DNA from: Chloroflexota bacterium
GTDB lineage: Bacteria; Chloroflexota; Anaerolineae; B4-G1; SLSP01
Reading direction: 5' to 3'
DNA: 6,106 nt
Assembly: GCA_022707665.1 (NCBI GenBank)
Contig: JAKJAE010000180.1
Span: 1-6,106, forward strand
This document shows positions 1-6,106 of the stretch, in pieces (positions within the stretch are counted from its first letter, which is position 1; each line of letters starts with the position of its first letter). A program made the position numbers and the translations under genes. The notes under the pieces were generated by a model, which had not been told where the DNA came from, searched no databases, and was given only the letters and a program-made list of their open reading frames with translations.

Positions 1-1
1 C

Positions 2-1009
2 GGCGAGACAGCGCGAAACCAGGAAGGCGAAGCACTCGTCGAGCCGGTGGCCTTTGAGTTCACGACTGTGGGATTCGTGGAGATTGCAGAGGTACAACCG
101 GCACCCGACAGCGAGGCGATTGACCCTGATACTGTCATCACCGTCATCTTCAGTCGCCCTATGGTGCCACTCACCTCGATCGACCGCCAGGATGAATTGC
201 CGGCCCCGTTGGCCCTGGAGCCGCCCGTAGCTGGAAAGGGCGAATGGATCAACACCACGATCTACCGTTTCTACCCAGACCGAGGGCTCGCGCCTTCGAC
301 ATCCTACACCGCACGCATTGCAGCGGGGCTGGTCGATTCGCAGGGGGCCGTCCTCGAGGAGCCCTATGAGTGGGACTTCTCAACGGTCGGGCCGATGCCC
401 GTAGCCTGGTCGCCGGAGAGTCACGGGCAGTATGTCGGCGTGGGAGATGTGATCAGCATCACCTTCAACCAACCGATGGATCGTGCATCCGTCGAGGCGG
501 CATTCGCCCTGCACGTCAACGACACACCGGTGAACGGAGCGTTCCGATGGCTCGGAGGGACAGGACCGCTGGATGAGGAGACACTCTTATTCACACCCTC
601 AGAGTTGTTCCCACGCACAGCCTACGTCGAAGCATCAGTCCGCAGCGGAGCCACGGCACGCGACAACCCCGATGCAACCGTGGATCCCTGGTCCTGGAGT
701 TTCTGGACCGTATTGGAACCCGCTATCCTCACCACCACACCGCAAGACGGCGAGCGTGGCGTGGATGTGATGGCGGATGTGGAGTTCCAGTTTGCCGGAC
801 CGATGCAAGCCGATGCCTTCCTGGACTACGTCAGCATCATCCCAGAACCGACCGATGTCTACACCTACTGGTACGAGCTCAACACGGGCGTGCGCCTCTC
901 CTTCCCCAAATCACCGGCAACGACCTATCGGGTCACGGTGAATGCAGACGCTCCGGACAGAGATGGCACCCCTCTGGGCACGTCACTGTCACTGACCTTC
1001 ACAACAGGC
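2..1009 (+). other. N-terminal array of Ig-like (Big_5/SbsA-type) domains
   Basis: Three complete domains of about 100 residues (about 77-388, 389-712 and 713-1009) follow the tail of a fourth. Each opens with a strand and a Pro-rich turn (VQPAPDSEAI, WSPESHGQYV, TTPQDGERGV). Each then carries the 'F-x-x-P/G-M' hallmark (FSRPM, FNQPM, FAGPM) and ends in a FSTV / FWTV / FTTG type strand. This periodicity fits bacterial Ig-like domains that act as stalks or spacers. They are diverged in sequence, so this is an old domain array and not a recent DNA duplication. A role in holding the trap away from the membrane is inferred. Confidence 0.85.
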
Positions 1010-4000
1010 GACCTGTCTCCCTATGCCGCGTTCAATGCCCCGGACTCGATCGGGACGTTTGATGCCTATACCGATACCGTTGTCTACGCGCGCCATCGCA
1101 ACGTCACGCGGCTGAACGTGGCTCTGTACAGACTCTCCCTGGACACGTTCATGCGGCTACACGGCTACGGCAGTTGGGAGTACCGCACTAACTTCCGCCC
1201 GGCAGAAACGGACCTGGTACGGCAGTGGTCGATCTACCCGGATGCCCCACGCAACACATCGGCCCTACAGCGCATCGAACTCGTCGATGCGCAAAGAGCC
1301 CAGCTGGCGCCAGGGATCTACATCCTCGAACTCAGTGCACCCGAGGTCATGGCGCGTTCGAGTGATGCCAAGCCCGAAACGTTCACGTTCGTCCGCAGCG
1401 CCATCAACCTGGTCCTCAAACAAGCACAGTCTGAGGCGTTGGTCTGGGCCACCGACCTGGCAACCGGTGAACCTGCGGCGCGCCTGCCGATCAGCCTCTA
1501 TCGGGCCGGCGAGATCGAGGAAAGCGGCGGCAGCACCGACCGGGATGGCCTCTATCACGCCACAGATCTGATCAACATCGACCAATGGGAGGACGCCTTT
1601 GCTGTAGCTGGCGAGCCAGGGGATGCCACATTCGCCGTTGCCTACAATGGCTGGGATAGCGGTATCCAACCCTGGGACTTCGACCTCAACTCCCAGTACG
1701 GCACGAGCGCGATGGTTGGTTACCTGTACACCGACCGGCCCATCTACCGCCCCGGACAGACGGTGCACTTCAAGGGCATCATTCGCCGAGACGACGATGC
1801 CGACTACGCCATCCCGACCGATGTGCGGGCGCTCGAGGTGCGCGTGACCGACCCCCAAGGCCGGGAGGTCTACCGCGAAGCGCTGCCGGTCAGCGACATG
1901 GGCACCTTTTCCGACGAACTGCTCCTGGGAGAGGAAGCGCCGCTAGGCGGCTATTACCTGCAACTCCAGGACGAGGCTTTCGAGTTCTACGAGGGCACGA
2001 GTTTCCGCGTCGCGGAGTACCGCAAGCCCAATTTCGAAATCGCCATCGAGACCGACGCTGTCGACACCCTCGACGGCGACACCATAGGCGTGGATGTCGC
2101 TGCCTCCTACTACTTCGGCGGGCCCGTGGCCAACGCCGATCTGACCTGGAACGTCCTGAGCGCTCCCTTCGACTTCACGTATCGCTGCCCTGAGGGAACG
2201 GCCTGCCCGAACTACAGTTGGTCGGACTATGACGCCAGCGAGGACTACGGCGAGTTTTATGGAAGCTATGGCCGGCTCGTGGCCAGTGGCACGACGACGA
2301 CCGACGCGCAGGGCAACGCAACCTTCCGCGTGTCCGCCGACATCGCAGAGGAAATCAGCAGTCGCAGCTTTACGATCGAAGCCAGCATCACCGACATCAA
2401 TGGACAAGAGGTGAGCCAGCGGACGATAGCCACGATTCACAGGGGCACCTTCTACATTGGTCTCGCAGCCGAGCAAACCGTGGCGGAGGCTGGTAAGCCC
2501 CAGCGCGTAGAGATCCTGACCGCAGACCGGAACAGCGAAGCCGCTCCCGGCGTGGGCATCGAGGTCGTAATGATGGAGCGCCAATGGCTCAGCGTGCGCG
2601 AGGAGTCCGAGAGCGGCTACGCCTATTGGACGTGGACGGCGGAGGATACCCCCGTCTATACAACCACCGTCGTGACCGATCGGAACGGCAAGGCGGAGGT
2701 GTCGTTCGTACCGGAGAAGTCGGGCACCTACCGCGTGCGCGCTTCGGCGAGGGACGCCGGGCCTAACCGGACCGGCAACGAGATTCGCAGCAGCATCTAC
2801 CTCTGGGTCTGGGGAGGCGGCGAGGCATTTTGGCGCCGAGAGAGCACGAACCGCATTGAACTGGTTGCCGATCGCGATCTCTATGAAGTTGGCGATGTCG
2901 CCGAGATCCTCATCCCGTCGCCGTACAGTGGGACCGTACGGGCATTGATCACCCAGGAGCGCGGCAACATCCTGGAGACCGAGGTGCGCGAACTGCAGGG
3001 TACGACCGAGGTCCTACGCGTGCCGATTACCGAGGCGTGCGTTCCCAACGTCTACGTCTCCGTGGTTCTGATGCAGGGCTCGGGACAGACCCCGGAACGT
3101 CTGGCAACGTTCAAGATGGGCGAGGTTATGCTGGCCGTCTCCACCGAGACGAAAGCCCTCCAAATCACGCTAACACCGGACCGTGACCTCAGTGCCGGAG
3201 AGACCTATCGTCCGCGCGAGACCGCGCTCTATGACGCCCACGTGACCGACAACACCGGACAGCCAGTCCAGGCTGAGCTCTCGCTGCGTCTGGCGGACCT
3301 CGCCGTTCTGGCTCTGGCGGAGGACATTGGCCCTACCCTGATGGAGCGCTTCTGGAGCCAGCGCGGCCTGGGGGTCCGAACAAGCACACCGCTAGCCGTG
3401 GCGATGGAGGTCTACAACCGCGAGCTGGCGCCCGGAATCAAGGGGGGTGGTGGAGGCGGCGAGGACAACCTGGGATTCGTTCGGACACGCTTCGCCGATA
3501 CGGCATTCTGGGCTGCCGTCGTGACGACCGACGCCAATGGGCACGCCCGTGTCGAGGTCGAGCTCCCGGACAATCTGACCACGTGGCGTATGCAAGCACG
3601 TGCAGTCACGGCGGATACACGCGTGGGTCGTGCCGATGTCGACATTCGAACGGCAATAGACCTGTCCGTGCGTCCGGTCTTGCCACGGTTCTTCGTGACC
3701 GGTGACCGGGCCGAGATCGCCACCATCGTGCAGAACGCTACCTCGAAGGCCATCGAGGCCGACGTATCGATTGCGGCGCAAGGACTGACCATCGATAGCG
3801 CGACCGAGCAGTCGATCGCCATCCCCGCGGGTGGTGAGGTCAGGATTCCGTGGACGGTGACGGCGCTTGCAGGCACCCAGGTCAAGGTGCGGATGGAGGC
3901 TCGTGCGGGCGCTCTCTTTGACGCCAGGGAAGATGTGCTGCCGCTGTATGCCTTCGCCACTCCCGAGACTATGGCGACAGCGGGCCGCATCTCTGCCCCC

Positions 4001-5662
4001 GGGCTGCAGCAGGAGGTAGTGCAGCTGCCCTACGACTTCGATCCGACACAGGGTGAGCTCACCGTGCAGATCGACGGCTCACTCACGGCGGCAGCGCAAG
4101 GTGCACTCGATTACCTTGAGCACTACCCCTACGAGTGTGTCGAGCAGACGGTTAGCCGGTTCTTGCCCAATGTGCTGACCTACCAGGCACTCGTAGAGAT
4201 GGGCCTGACGGGCCCGGAGCTCGAGCGCGAGCTGAGCGCGCAGGTGGGTGTGGCCATGCAACGGCTCTACAACGAACAACACTACGACGGTGGATGGGGG
4301 TGGTGGATCTCCGATGCAAGCGACGCCTATCTGACTGCCTATGTCCTGCAGGGGATGCTGGAGGCGTACCGCGCTGGTTTCACGGCCGATACAGACGTGA
4401 TCGACCGGGCGGCAGCCCACTTGCGAGAAGCACTCCCGACCATTACTCAGAACTCGCCGCAGTGGGAGGCCAATCGGTTTGCCTATGAGCTCACCGTGCT
4501 CGGCGAATACATCTCGCTGATACCCGATGCCGAAAGCGAAGGGGAATTGGGCCGGGCGACGACGTTGTTCCGGCAGCGAGACCGGCTGGGCACCTACGGC
4601 AAAGCGCTCCTCGTTACGGCGTTGGGGCTACTCGAACCACAAGAGGACAGTCGCGTCTCCACTCTCCTGGCAGATCTTGCCGGAGATGCCATTCAGAGCG
4701 CGACGGGCACACATTGGGAGGAGGCGGAACCGGACTATCGGAACATGAACACCGATGTCCGCACGACCGCAATGGTGCTCTGGGCTATGGCGCGCCACAT
4801 GCCCGACAGCGAGATGCTGCCGGGTGCCGTCCGGTGGCTCATGGACGTTCGAAGGGAAAGCTACTGGGAATCGACACATACGACGTCCTGGGCACTGATG
4901 GCGTTGATCGCCAGCATGCGCGCAACAGGCGAGCTACAGGGCGACTACAGTTACACGGTCTCACTCAACGGGGAACTGCTCCTGGGAGGCGACGTGAACG
5001 CCGAGACGATAGGAGACACGCAACAGAGCCAGGTCAAGATCGCAGATCTGCTCGTGGACCAGGCCAATCGTCTCATCATCGAGCGACAACCGCCCGCAGG
5101 AGACCAGAGCGGCGAGGGTCAACTGTACTACACGGCAGCACTACGCACGTTCGTCCCGGTCGAGACCGTGCGCGCCCTTGACCGAGGCATCGTCGTCGCG
5201 CGGCAGTATAGCCTGACCGATGCTCCCGATCAGTTGGTGAGCGAAGCGGCAGTTGGCGACACCATTCGCGTCAAAGTCACCGTCATAGCTCCCACCGATC
5301 TCTACTATGTGACCGTGGAAGATCCACTTCCAGCCGGGTGTGAGGCTGTCGATGTGATGCTGAACACGACAAGCGTGATCGGCGAAGCGCCCATGGTTGA
5401 GAACCTCACCCTCCAGGAGGAAGATGCCTGGTACCGCTGGTACGGCTGGGGGTGGTGGTGGTTCTCAAATAGCGAAATGCGCGATGAGAAGGTGACGCTC
5501 TTCTCCAGCTACCTTCCGCGTGGGACCTACGAGTACACGTACGTGATGCGGGCGAGTGTGCCCGGCACCTATCACGTTATGCCCACAACGGCCTATGAGA
5601 TGTACTACCCGGAGGTGTTCGGGCGCAGCGATGGAGGTGAGTTCGTCGTCCAGGGAGAGTAA
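2..5662 (+). CDS. Alpha-2-macroglobulin family protein with N-terminal Ig-like domains (5'-partial)
   Basis: This is a giant bacterial A2M, a thioester-containing protease trap expected in the periplasm or on the cell surface. The frame is open from the first complete codon (2-4) with no stop upstream. The GTG at 47 lies inside the last strand of an Ig-like domain (VEPVAFEFTTVGF), so it is not the start; the true N-terminus, with any signal peptide or lipobox, is off the left edge. In order I see Ig-like domains (residues 1-336), MG1/MG3-like domains, MG2 (about 572-675, YTDRPIYRPG), more MG domains, the bait-region domain (about 951-1110), a Gly6 linker (1148-1153), the A2M domain (about 1162-1250, DTAFW and LPDNLTTWR), the thioester domain with CVEQ (1379-1382) and DGGWGWW (1429-1435), and C-terminal MG domains. 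At 1886 or more residues it is longer than E. coli YfhM (about 1650). The C-terminus looks complete. Family assignment is very secure; the physiological target is unknown. Confidence 0.96.
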   Translation, partial: GETARNQEGEALVEPVAFEFTTVGFVEIAEVQPAPDSEAIDPDTVITVIFSRPMVPLTSIDRQDELPAPLALEPPVAGKGEWINTTIYRFYPDRGLAPSTSYTARIAAGLVDSQGAVLEEPYEWDFSTVGPMPVAWSPESHGQYVGVGDVISITFNQPMDRASVEAAFALHVNDTPVNGAFRWLGGTGPLDEETLLFTPSELFPRTAYVEASVRSGATARDNPDATVDPWSWSFWTVLEPAILTTTPQDGERGVDVMADVEFQFAGPMQADAFLDYVSIIPEPTDVYTYWYELNTGVRLSFPKSPATTYRVTVNADAPDRDGTPLGTSLSLTFTTGDLSPYAAFNAPDSIGTFDAYTDTVVYARHRNVTRLNVALYRLSLDTFMRLHGYGSWEYRTNFRPAETDLVRQWSIYPDAPRNTSALQRIELVDAQRAQLAPGIYILELSAPEVMARSSDAKPETFTFVRSAINLVLKQAQSEALVWATDLATGEPAARLPISLYRAGEIEESGGSTDRDGLYHATDLINIDQWEDAFAVAGEPGDATFAVAYNGWDSGIQPWDFDLNSQYGTSAMVGYLYTDRPIYRPGQTVHFKGIIRRDDDADYAIPTDVRALEVRVTDPQGREVYREALPVSDMGTFSDELLLGEEAPLGGYYLQLQDEAFEFYEGTSFRVAEYRKPNFEIAIETDAVDTLDGDTIGVDVAASYYFGGPVANADLTWNVLSAPFDFTYRCPEGTACPNYSWSDYDASEDYGEFYGSYGRLVASGTTTTDAQGNATFRVSADIAEEISSRSFTIEASITDINGQEVSQRTIATIHRGTFYIGLAAEQTVAEAGKPQRVEILTADRNSEAAPGVGIEVVMMERQWLSVREESESGYAYWTWTAEDTPVYTTTVVTDRNGKAEVSFVPEKSGTYRVRASARDAGPNRTGNEIRSSIYLWVWGGGEAFWRRESTNRIELVADRDLYEVGDVAEILIPSPYSGTVRALITQERGNILETEVRELQGTTEVLRVPITEACVPNVYVSVVLMQGSGQTPERLATFKMGEVMLAVSTETKALQITLTPDRDLSAGETYRPRETALYDAHVTDNTGQPVQAELSLRLADLAVLALAEDIGPTLMERFWSQRGLGVRTSTPLAVAMEVYNRELAPGIKGGGGGGEDNLGFVRTRFADTAFWAAVVTTDANGHARVEVELPDNLTTWRMQARAVTADTRVGRADVDIRTAIDLSVRPVLPRFFVTGDRAEIATIVQNATSKAIEADVSIAAQGLTIDSATEQSIAIPAGGEVRIPWTVTALAGTQVKVRMEARAGALFDAREDVLPLYAFATPETMATAGRISAPGLQQEVVQLPYDFDPTQGELTVQIDGSLTAAAQGALDYLEHYPYECVEQTVSRFLPNVLTYQALVEMGLTGPELERELSAQVGVAMQRLYNEQHYDGGWGWWISDASDAYLTAYVLQGMLEAYRAGFTADTDVIDRAAAHLREALPTITQNSPQWEANRFAYELTVLGEYISLIPDAESEGELGRATTLFRQRDRLGTYGKALLVTALGLLEPQEDSRVSTLLADLAGDAIQSATGTHWEEAEPDYRNMNTDVRTTAMVLWAMARHMPDSEMLPGAVRWLMDVRRESYWESTHTTSWALMALIASMRATGELQGDYSYTVSLNGELLLGGDVNAETIGDTQQSQVKIADLLVDQANRLIIERQPPAGDQSGEGQLYYTAALRTFVPVETVRALDRGIVVARQYSLTDAPDQLVSEAAVGDTIRVKVTVIAPTDLYYVTVEDPLPAGCEAVDVMLNTTSVIGEAPMVENLTLQEEDAWYRWYGWGWWWFSNSEMRDEKVTLFSSYLPRGTYEYTYVMRASVPGTYHVMPTTAYEMYYPEVFGRSDGGEFVVQGE
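1715..2026 (+). other. MG2 macroglobulin domain
   Basis: The segment starts GYLYTDRPIYRPGQTVHFKG, the classic opening of the MG2 domain (Pfam A2M MG2 family), found in bacterial and animal A2Ms alike. It continues with the expected beta-sandwich pattern, including 'VTDPQGREVY' and 'GGYYLQL' strands, and ends near FRVAEYRKPNFEI. The preceding stretch (about 1400-1600, EALVWATDLATGEPA and TDRDGLY) looks like the MG3-type domain that precedes MG2 in bacterial family members. The domain is a structural part of the macroglobulin ring. Boundaries are approximate. Confidence 0.9.
2852..3331 (+). other. A2M bait-region domain (BRD-type)
   Basis: The segment begins IELVADRDLYEVGDVAEILI, followed by PSPYSGTVRALITQERGNIL. 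This matches the bacterial form of the A2M bait-region domain, where a 'D-x-Y-x-x-G-D' turn leads into a strand pair ending in 'ERG'. It continues through a second macroglobulin-like unit (YDAHVTDNTGQPVQAELSL, then LADLAVLAL). By family knowledge this part carries or flanks the protease-sensitive loop whose cleavage springs the trap. The domain assignment is by motif and order; boundaries are approximate. Confidence 0.8.
3335..3484 (+). other. Candidate bait / flexible segment with Gly6 run
   Basis: Between the bait-region domain and the conserved A2M domain lies a low-complexity stretch that includes six consecutive glycines (3443-3460) in the context APGIKGGGGGGEDNLG. Just upstream are several Arg, Lys and aromatic residues (RFWSQRGLGVRTS, EVYNREL) that many proteases could cut. 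In this family the bait loop is expected about here, and glycine-rich linkers at this position are common in bacterial members. Which exact bond is cleaved cannot be read from the sequence. Confidence 0.55.
3485..3751 (+). other. Conserved A2M domain (MG7-like core)
   Basis: This contains the most recognisable A2M signature outside the thioester: RFADTAFWAAVVTTDANG followed by VELPDNLTTWRMQARAVT. The 'DTA-x-W' and 'LPD-x-LTTWR' motifs are conserved from bacteria to vertebrate A2M and complement C3/C4. The next segment (LSVRPVLPRFFVTGDR) also matches the family, in which this region connects to the CUB-like and thioester domains. The domain is intact with no frameshift. Confidence 0.95.
4064..4966 (+). 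other. Thioester domain with intact CVEQ motif
   Basis: The alpha/alpha-toroid thioester-containing domain. The motif PYECVEQTVSRFLPN has Cys at 4136-4138 (residue 1379) and Gln at 4145-4147 (residue 1382), the pair that forms the internal beta-cysteinyl-gamma-glutamyl thioester. It is followed by DGGWGWW (4286-4306) and the late repeats DVRTTAMVLWAMA and ESTHTTSWALMALI, all typical of this fold. Many bacterial A2M paralogues lack the Cys-Gln pair; this one keeps it, so covalent capture of a protease is predicted. I cannot tell which residue, if any, acts as the catalytic His. Confidence 0.93.
5159..5659 (+). other. C-terminal MG domain (bMG10-like)
   Basis: The segment starts after QLYYTAALR with the string VETVRALDRGIVVARQYSL. 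It then shows a beta-sandwich with TIRVKVTVIAP, YYVTVEDPLPAGCEAVD, RDEKVTLFSSYLPRGTYEY and VMRASVPGTYHVMPT. This matches the last macroglobulin domain of bacterial A2Ms, including the 'V-x-D-x-LPAG-x-E' and 'RA-x-x-PG' motifs and the terminal 'MYYPEVFGRSDGG'. The protein stops a few residues after this motif, as full-length homologues do, so the C-terminus is natural. No C-terminal anchor or transmembrane helix is present, so any membrane attachment must be at the missing N-terminus. Confidence 0.85.
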
Positions 5663-5674
5663 CACCGACCACAG

Positions 5675-5682
5675 AGGAGGTG
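5675..5682 (+). promoter_or_regulatory. Shine-Dalgarno site of the FNT transporter gene
   Basis: AGGAGGTG is an eight-base match to the 16S rRNA anti-Shine-Dalgarno sequence. It ends two bases before the ATG at 5685; the GGAGG core is four bases away, slightly tight but usable. It sits in a 22-base gap after the A2M stop codon. It fixes the start of the downstream gene. The short gap leaves no room for a separate promoter plus terminator, so read-through from the A2M gene is likely, although a promoter inside the A2M coding region is possible. Confidence 0.85.
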
Positions 5683-5684
5683 TC

Positions 5685-6106
5685 ATGGCGCAATCCAGTC
5701 AGCCCGAGTTAAGGCTCGACGCCCTATCGCCCGCTGAGATGGCGACAAAGGCAGAAGCTTCAGGCATTGCCAAGGTGACAAAACCCACGGCGCAGTTGCT
5801 GGTTCTGGCGGTTCTGGCCGGCGCATACATCAGCCTCGGAGGTATTTTCTACACGACGGTCGTTGCTGGAACCGGTGCCCTACCCTACGGCGTCAAACGC
5901 CTATTGGGAGGGGTGGCCTTTTGTCTGGGCCTGATCCTCGTTGTCGTTGGAGGAGCGGAGCTGTTCACGGGCAACAGTCTTATCGCTATGGCTTGGGCCA
6001 ACCGGAAGGTGACCACAAGCCAGCTTCTCCGAAACTGGGGACTTGTGTACGTGGGCAACTTCGCTGGCTCGTTGGCGACCGCAGGGTTGATGTTCCTGAC
6101 AGGACA
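5685..6106 (+). CDS. Formate/nitrite transporter (FNT) family protein, FocA-like (3'-partial)
   Basis: This is the N-terminal half (140 codons) of a pentameric inner-membrane channel for small monovalent anions such as formate or nitrite; FNT proteins usually have about 260-290 residues. The ATG is supported by the Shine-Dalgarno site. It is also supported by an N-terminal amphipathic helix (LSPAEMATKAEASGIAKVTK, residues 14-33) that mirrors the E. coli FocA N-terminus. Membrane segments lie at about 36-60 (AGAYISLGGIF), 72-94 (LLGGVAFCLGLILVVVGG) and 117-138 (NWGLVYVGNFAGS). GGAELFTGN (89-97) is the first FNT signature and includes the Leu-Phe-Thr of the omega loop at the channel constriction. 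The GTGALPYG loop and 'LGLIL' also match FocA. The second half, including the central His, is outside the window, so formate versus nitrite cannot be settled; I lean to formate. Confidence 0.93.
   Translation, partial: MAQSSQPELRLDALSPAEMATKAEASGIAKVTKPTAQLLVLAVLAGAYISLGGIFYTTVVAGTGALPYGVKRLLGGVAFCLGLILVVVGGAELFTGNSLIAMAWANRKVTTSQLLRNWGLVYVGNFAGSLATAGLMFLTG

Noticed and set aside
77..1009. Possible recent tandem duplication of Ig-like domains
   Set aside because: The three domains share only short motifs such as F-x-x-P-M; I see no extended nucleotide identity between them, so they are ancient or independently acquired repeats.
1265..1858. Long minus-strand open frame (197 codons) within the A2M gene
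   Set aside because: It is wholly antisense to the MG1-MG3 coding region; its translation shows no recognisable family, and open antisense frames are common in GC-rich coding DNA.
1943..2584. Long minus-strand open frame (213 codons) within the A2M gene
   Set aside because: It is antisense to clearly conserved MG domains; the composition is a codon shadow (Val/Gly/Ala rich) and no plausible domain is seen.
3412..3990. Minus-strand open frame (192 codons) with a PPPPPP tract
   Set aside because: The proline run is just the antisense reading of the Gly6 codons; the + strand carries the conserved A2M domain here.
4714..5181. Plus-strand open frame of 155 codons in another frame
   Set aside because: It overlaps the thioester and C-terminal MG domains, and is Arg/His/Gly rich as expected for an out-of-frame reading of GC-rich DNA.
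5415..5495. AGGAGG (5415-5420) followed by an ATG at 5424 opening a 23-codon frame
   Set aside because: It lies out of frame inside the conserved C-terminal domain, with only three bases between the motif and the ATG; the peptide (Gly-rich) is a shadow of the Trp loop. It is most likely coincidental.
5663..5684. Possible terminator between the two genes
   Set aside because: The 22-base gap has no inverted repeat or T-run and is mostly occupied by the Shine-Dalgarno site.

Overview
The window holds two genes on the + strand and almost no non-coding DNA. About 93% of it is one very large exported-type protein of the bacterial alpha-2-macroglobulin (A2M) superfamily. It runs off the left edge and ends with a TAA at 5660-5662. 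After a 22-base gap containing a strong Shine-Dalgarno sequence comes the start of a formate/nitrite transporter (FNT) family channel, which runs off the right edge.

Layout of the A2M protein (residue 1 = codon at 2-4, 1886 residues visible): the tail of one Ig-like domain and three complete Ig-like (Big_5/SbsA type) domains up to about 1009; MG1-like and MG3-like macroglobulin domains to about 1710; the MG2 domain (about 1715-2026) with its YTDRPIYRPG motif; further MG domains with a Cys-pair, Tyr/Asp-rich loop; the bait-region domain (about 2852-3331); a Gly6-containing candidate bait stretch; the conserved A2M domain (about 3485-3751); the helical thioester domain (about 4064-4966) with an intact CVEQ thioester; and the C-terminal MG domains with a tryptophan-rich loop. 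By family knowledge this is an envelope-anchored protease trap: cleavage of the bait triggers a conformational change and the thioester covalently captures the protease.

The transporter fragment (140 codons) carries the amphipathic N-terminal helix, three membrane segments and the first FNT signature (GGAELFTGN). It is most like FocA-type formate channels over the part visible. The two genes may be co-transcribed, but no functional link between them is established.

The GC-rich DNA and the pairing of stacked Ig-like domains with an A2M core suggest a free-living bacterium; such architectures are common in Chloroflexota (Anaerolineae-like). This placement is an inference from style, not from a marker gene. 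I saw no RNA genes, CRISPR arrays, mobile elements or long nucleotide repeats. I do not see an undescribed system here; the points of interest are details of the A2M protein and its neighbourhood.
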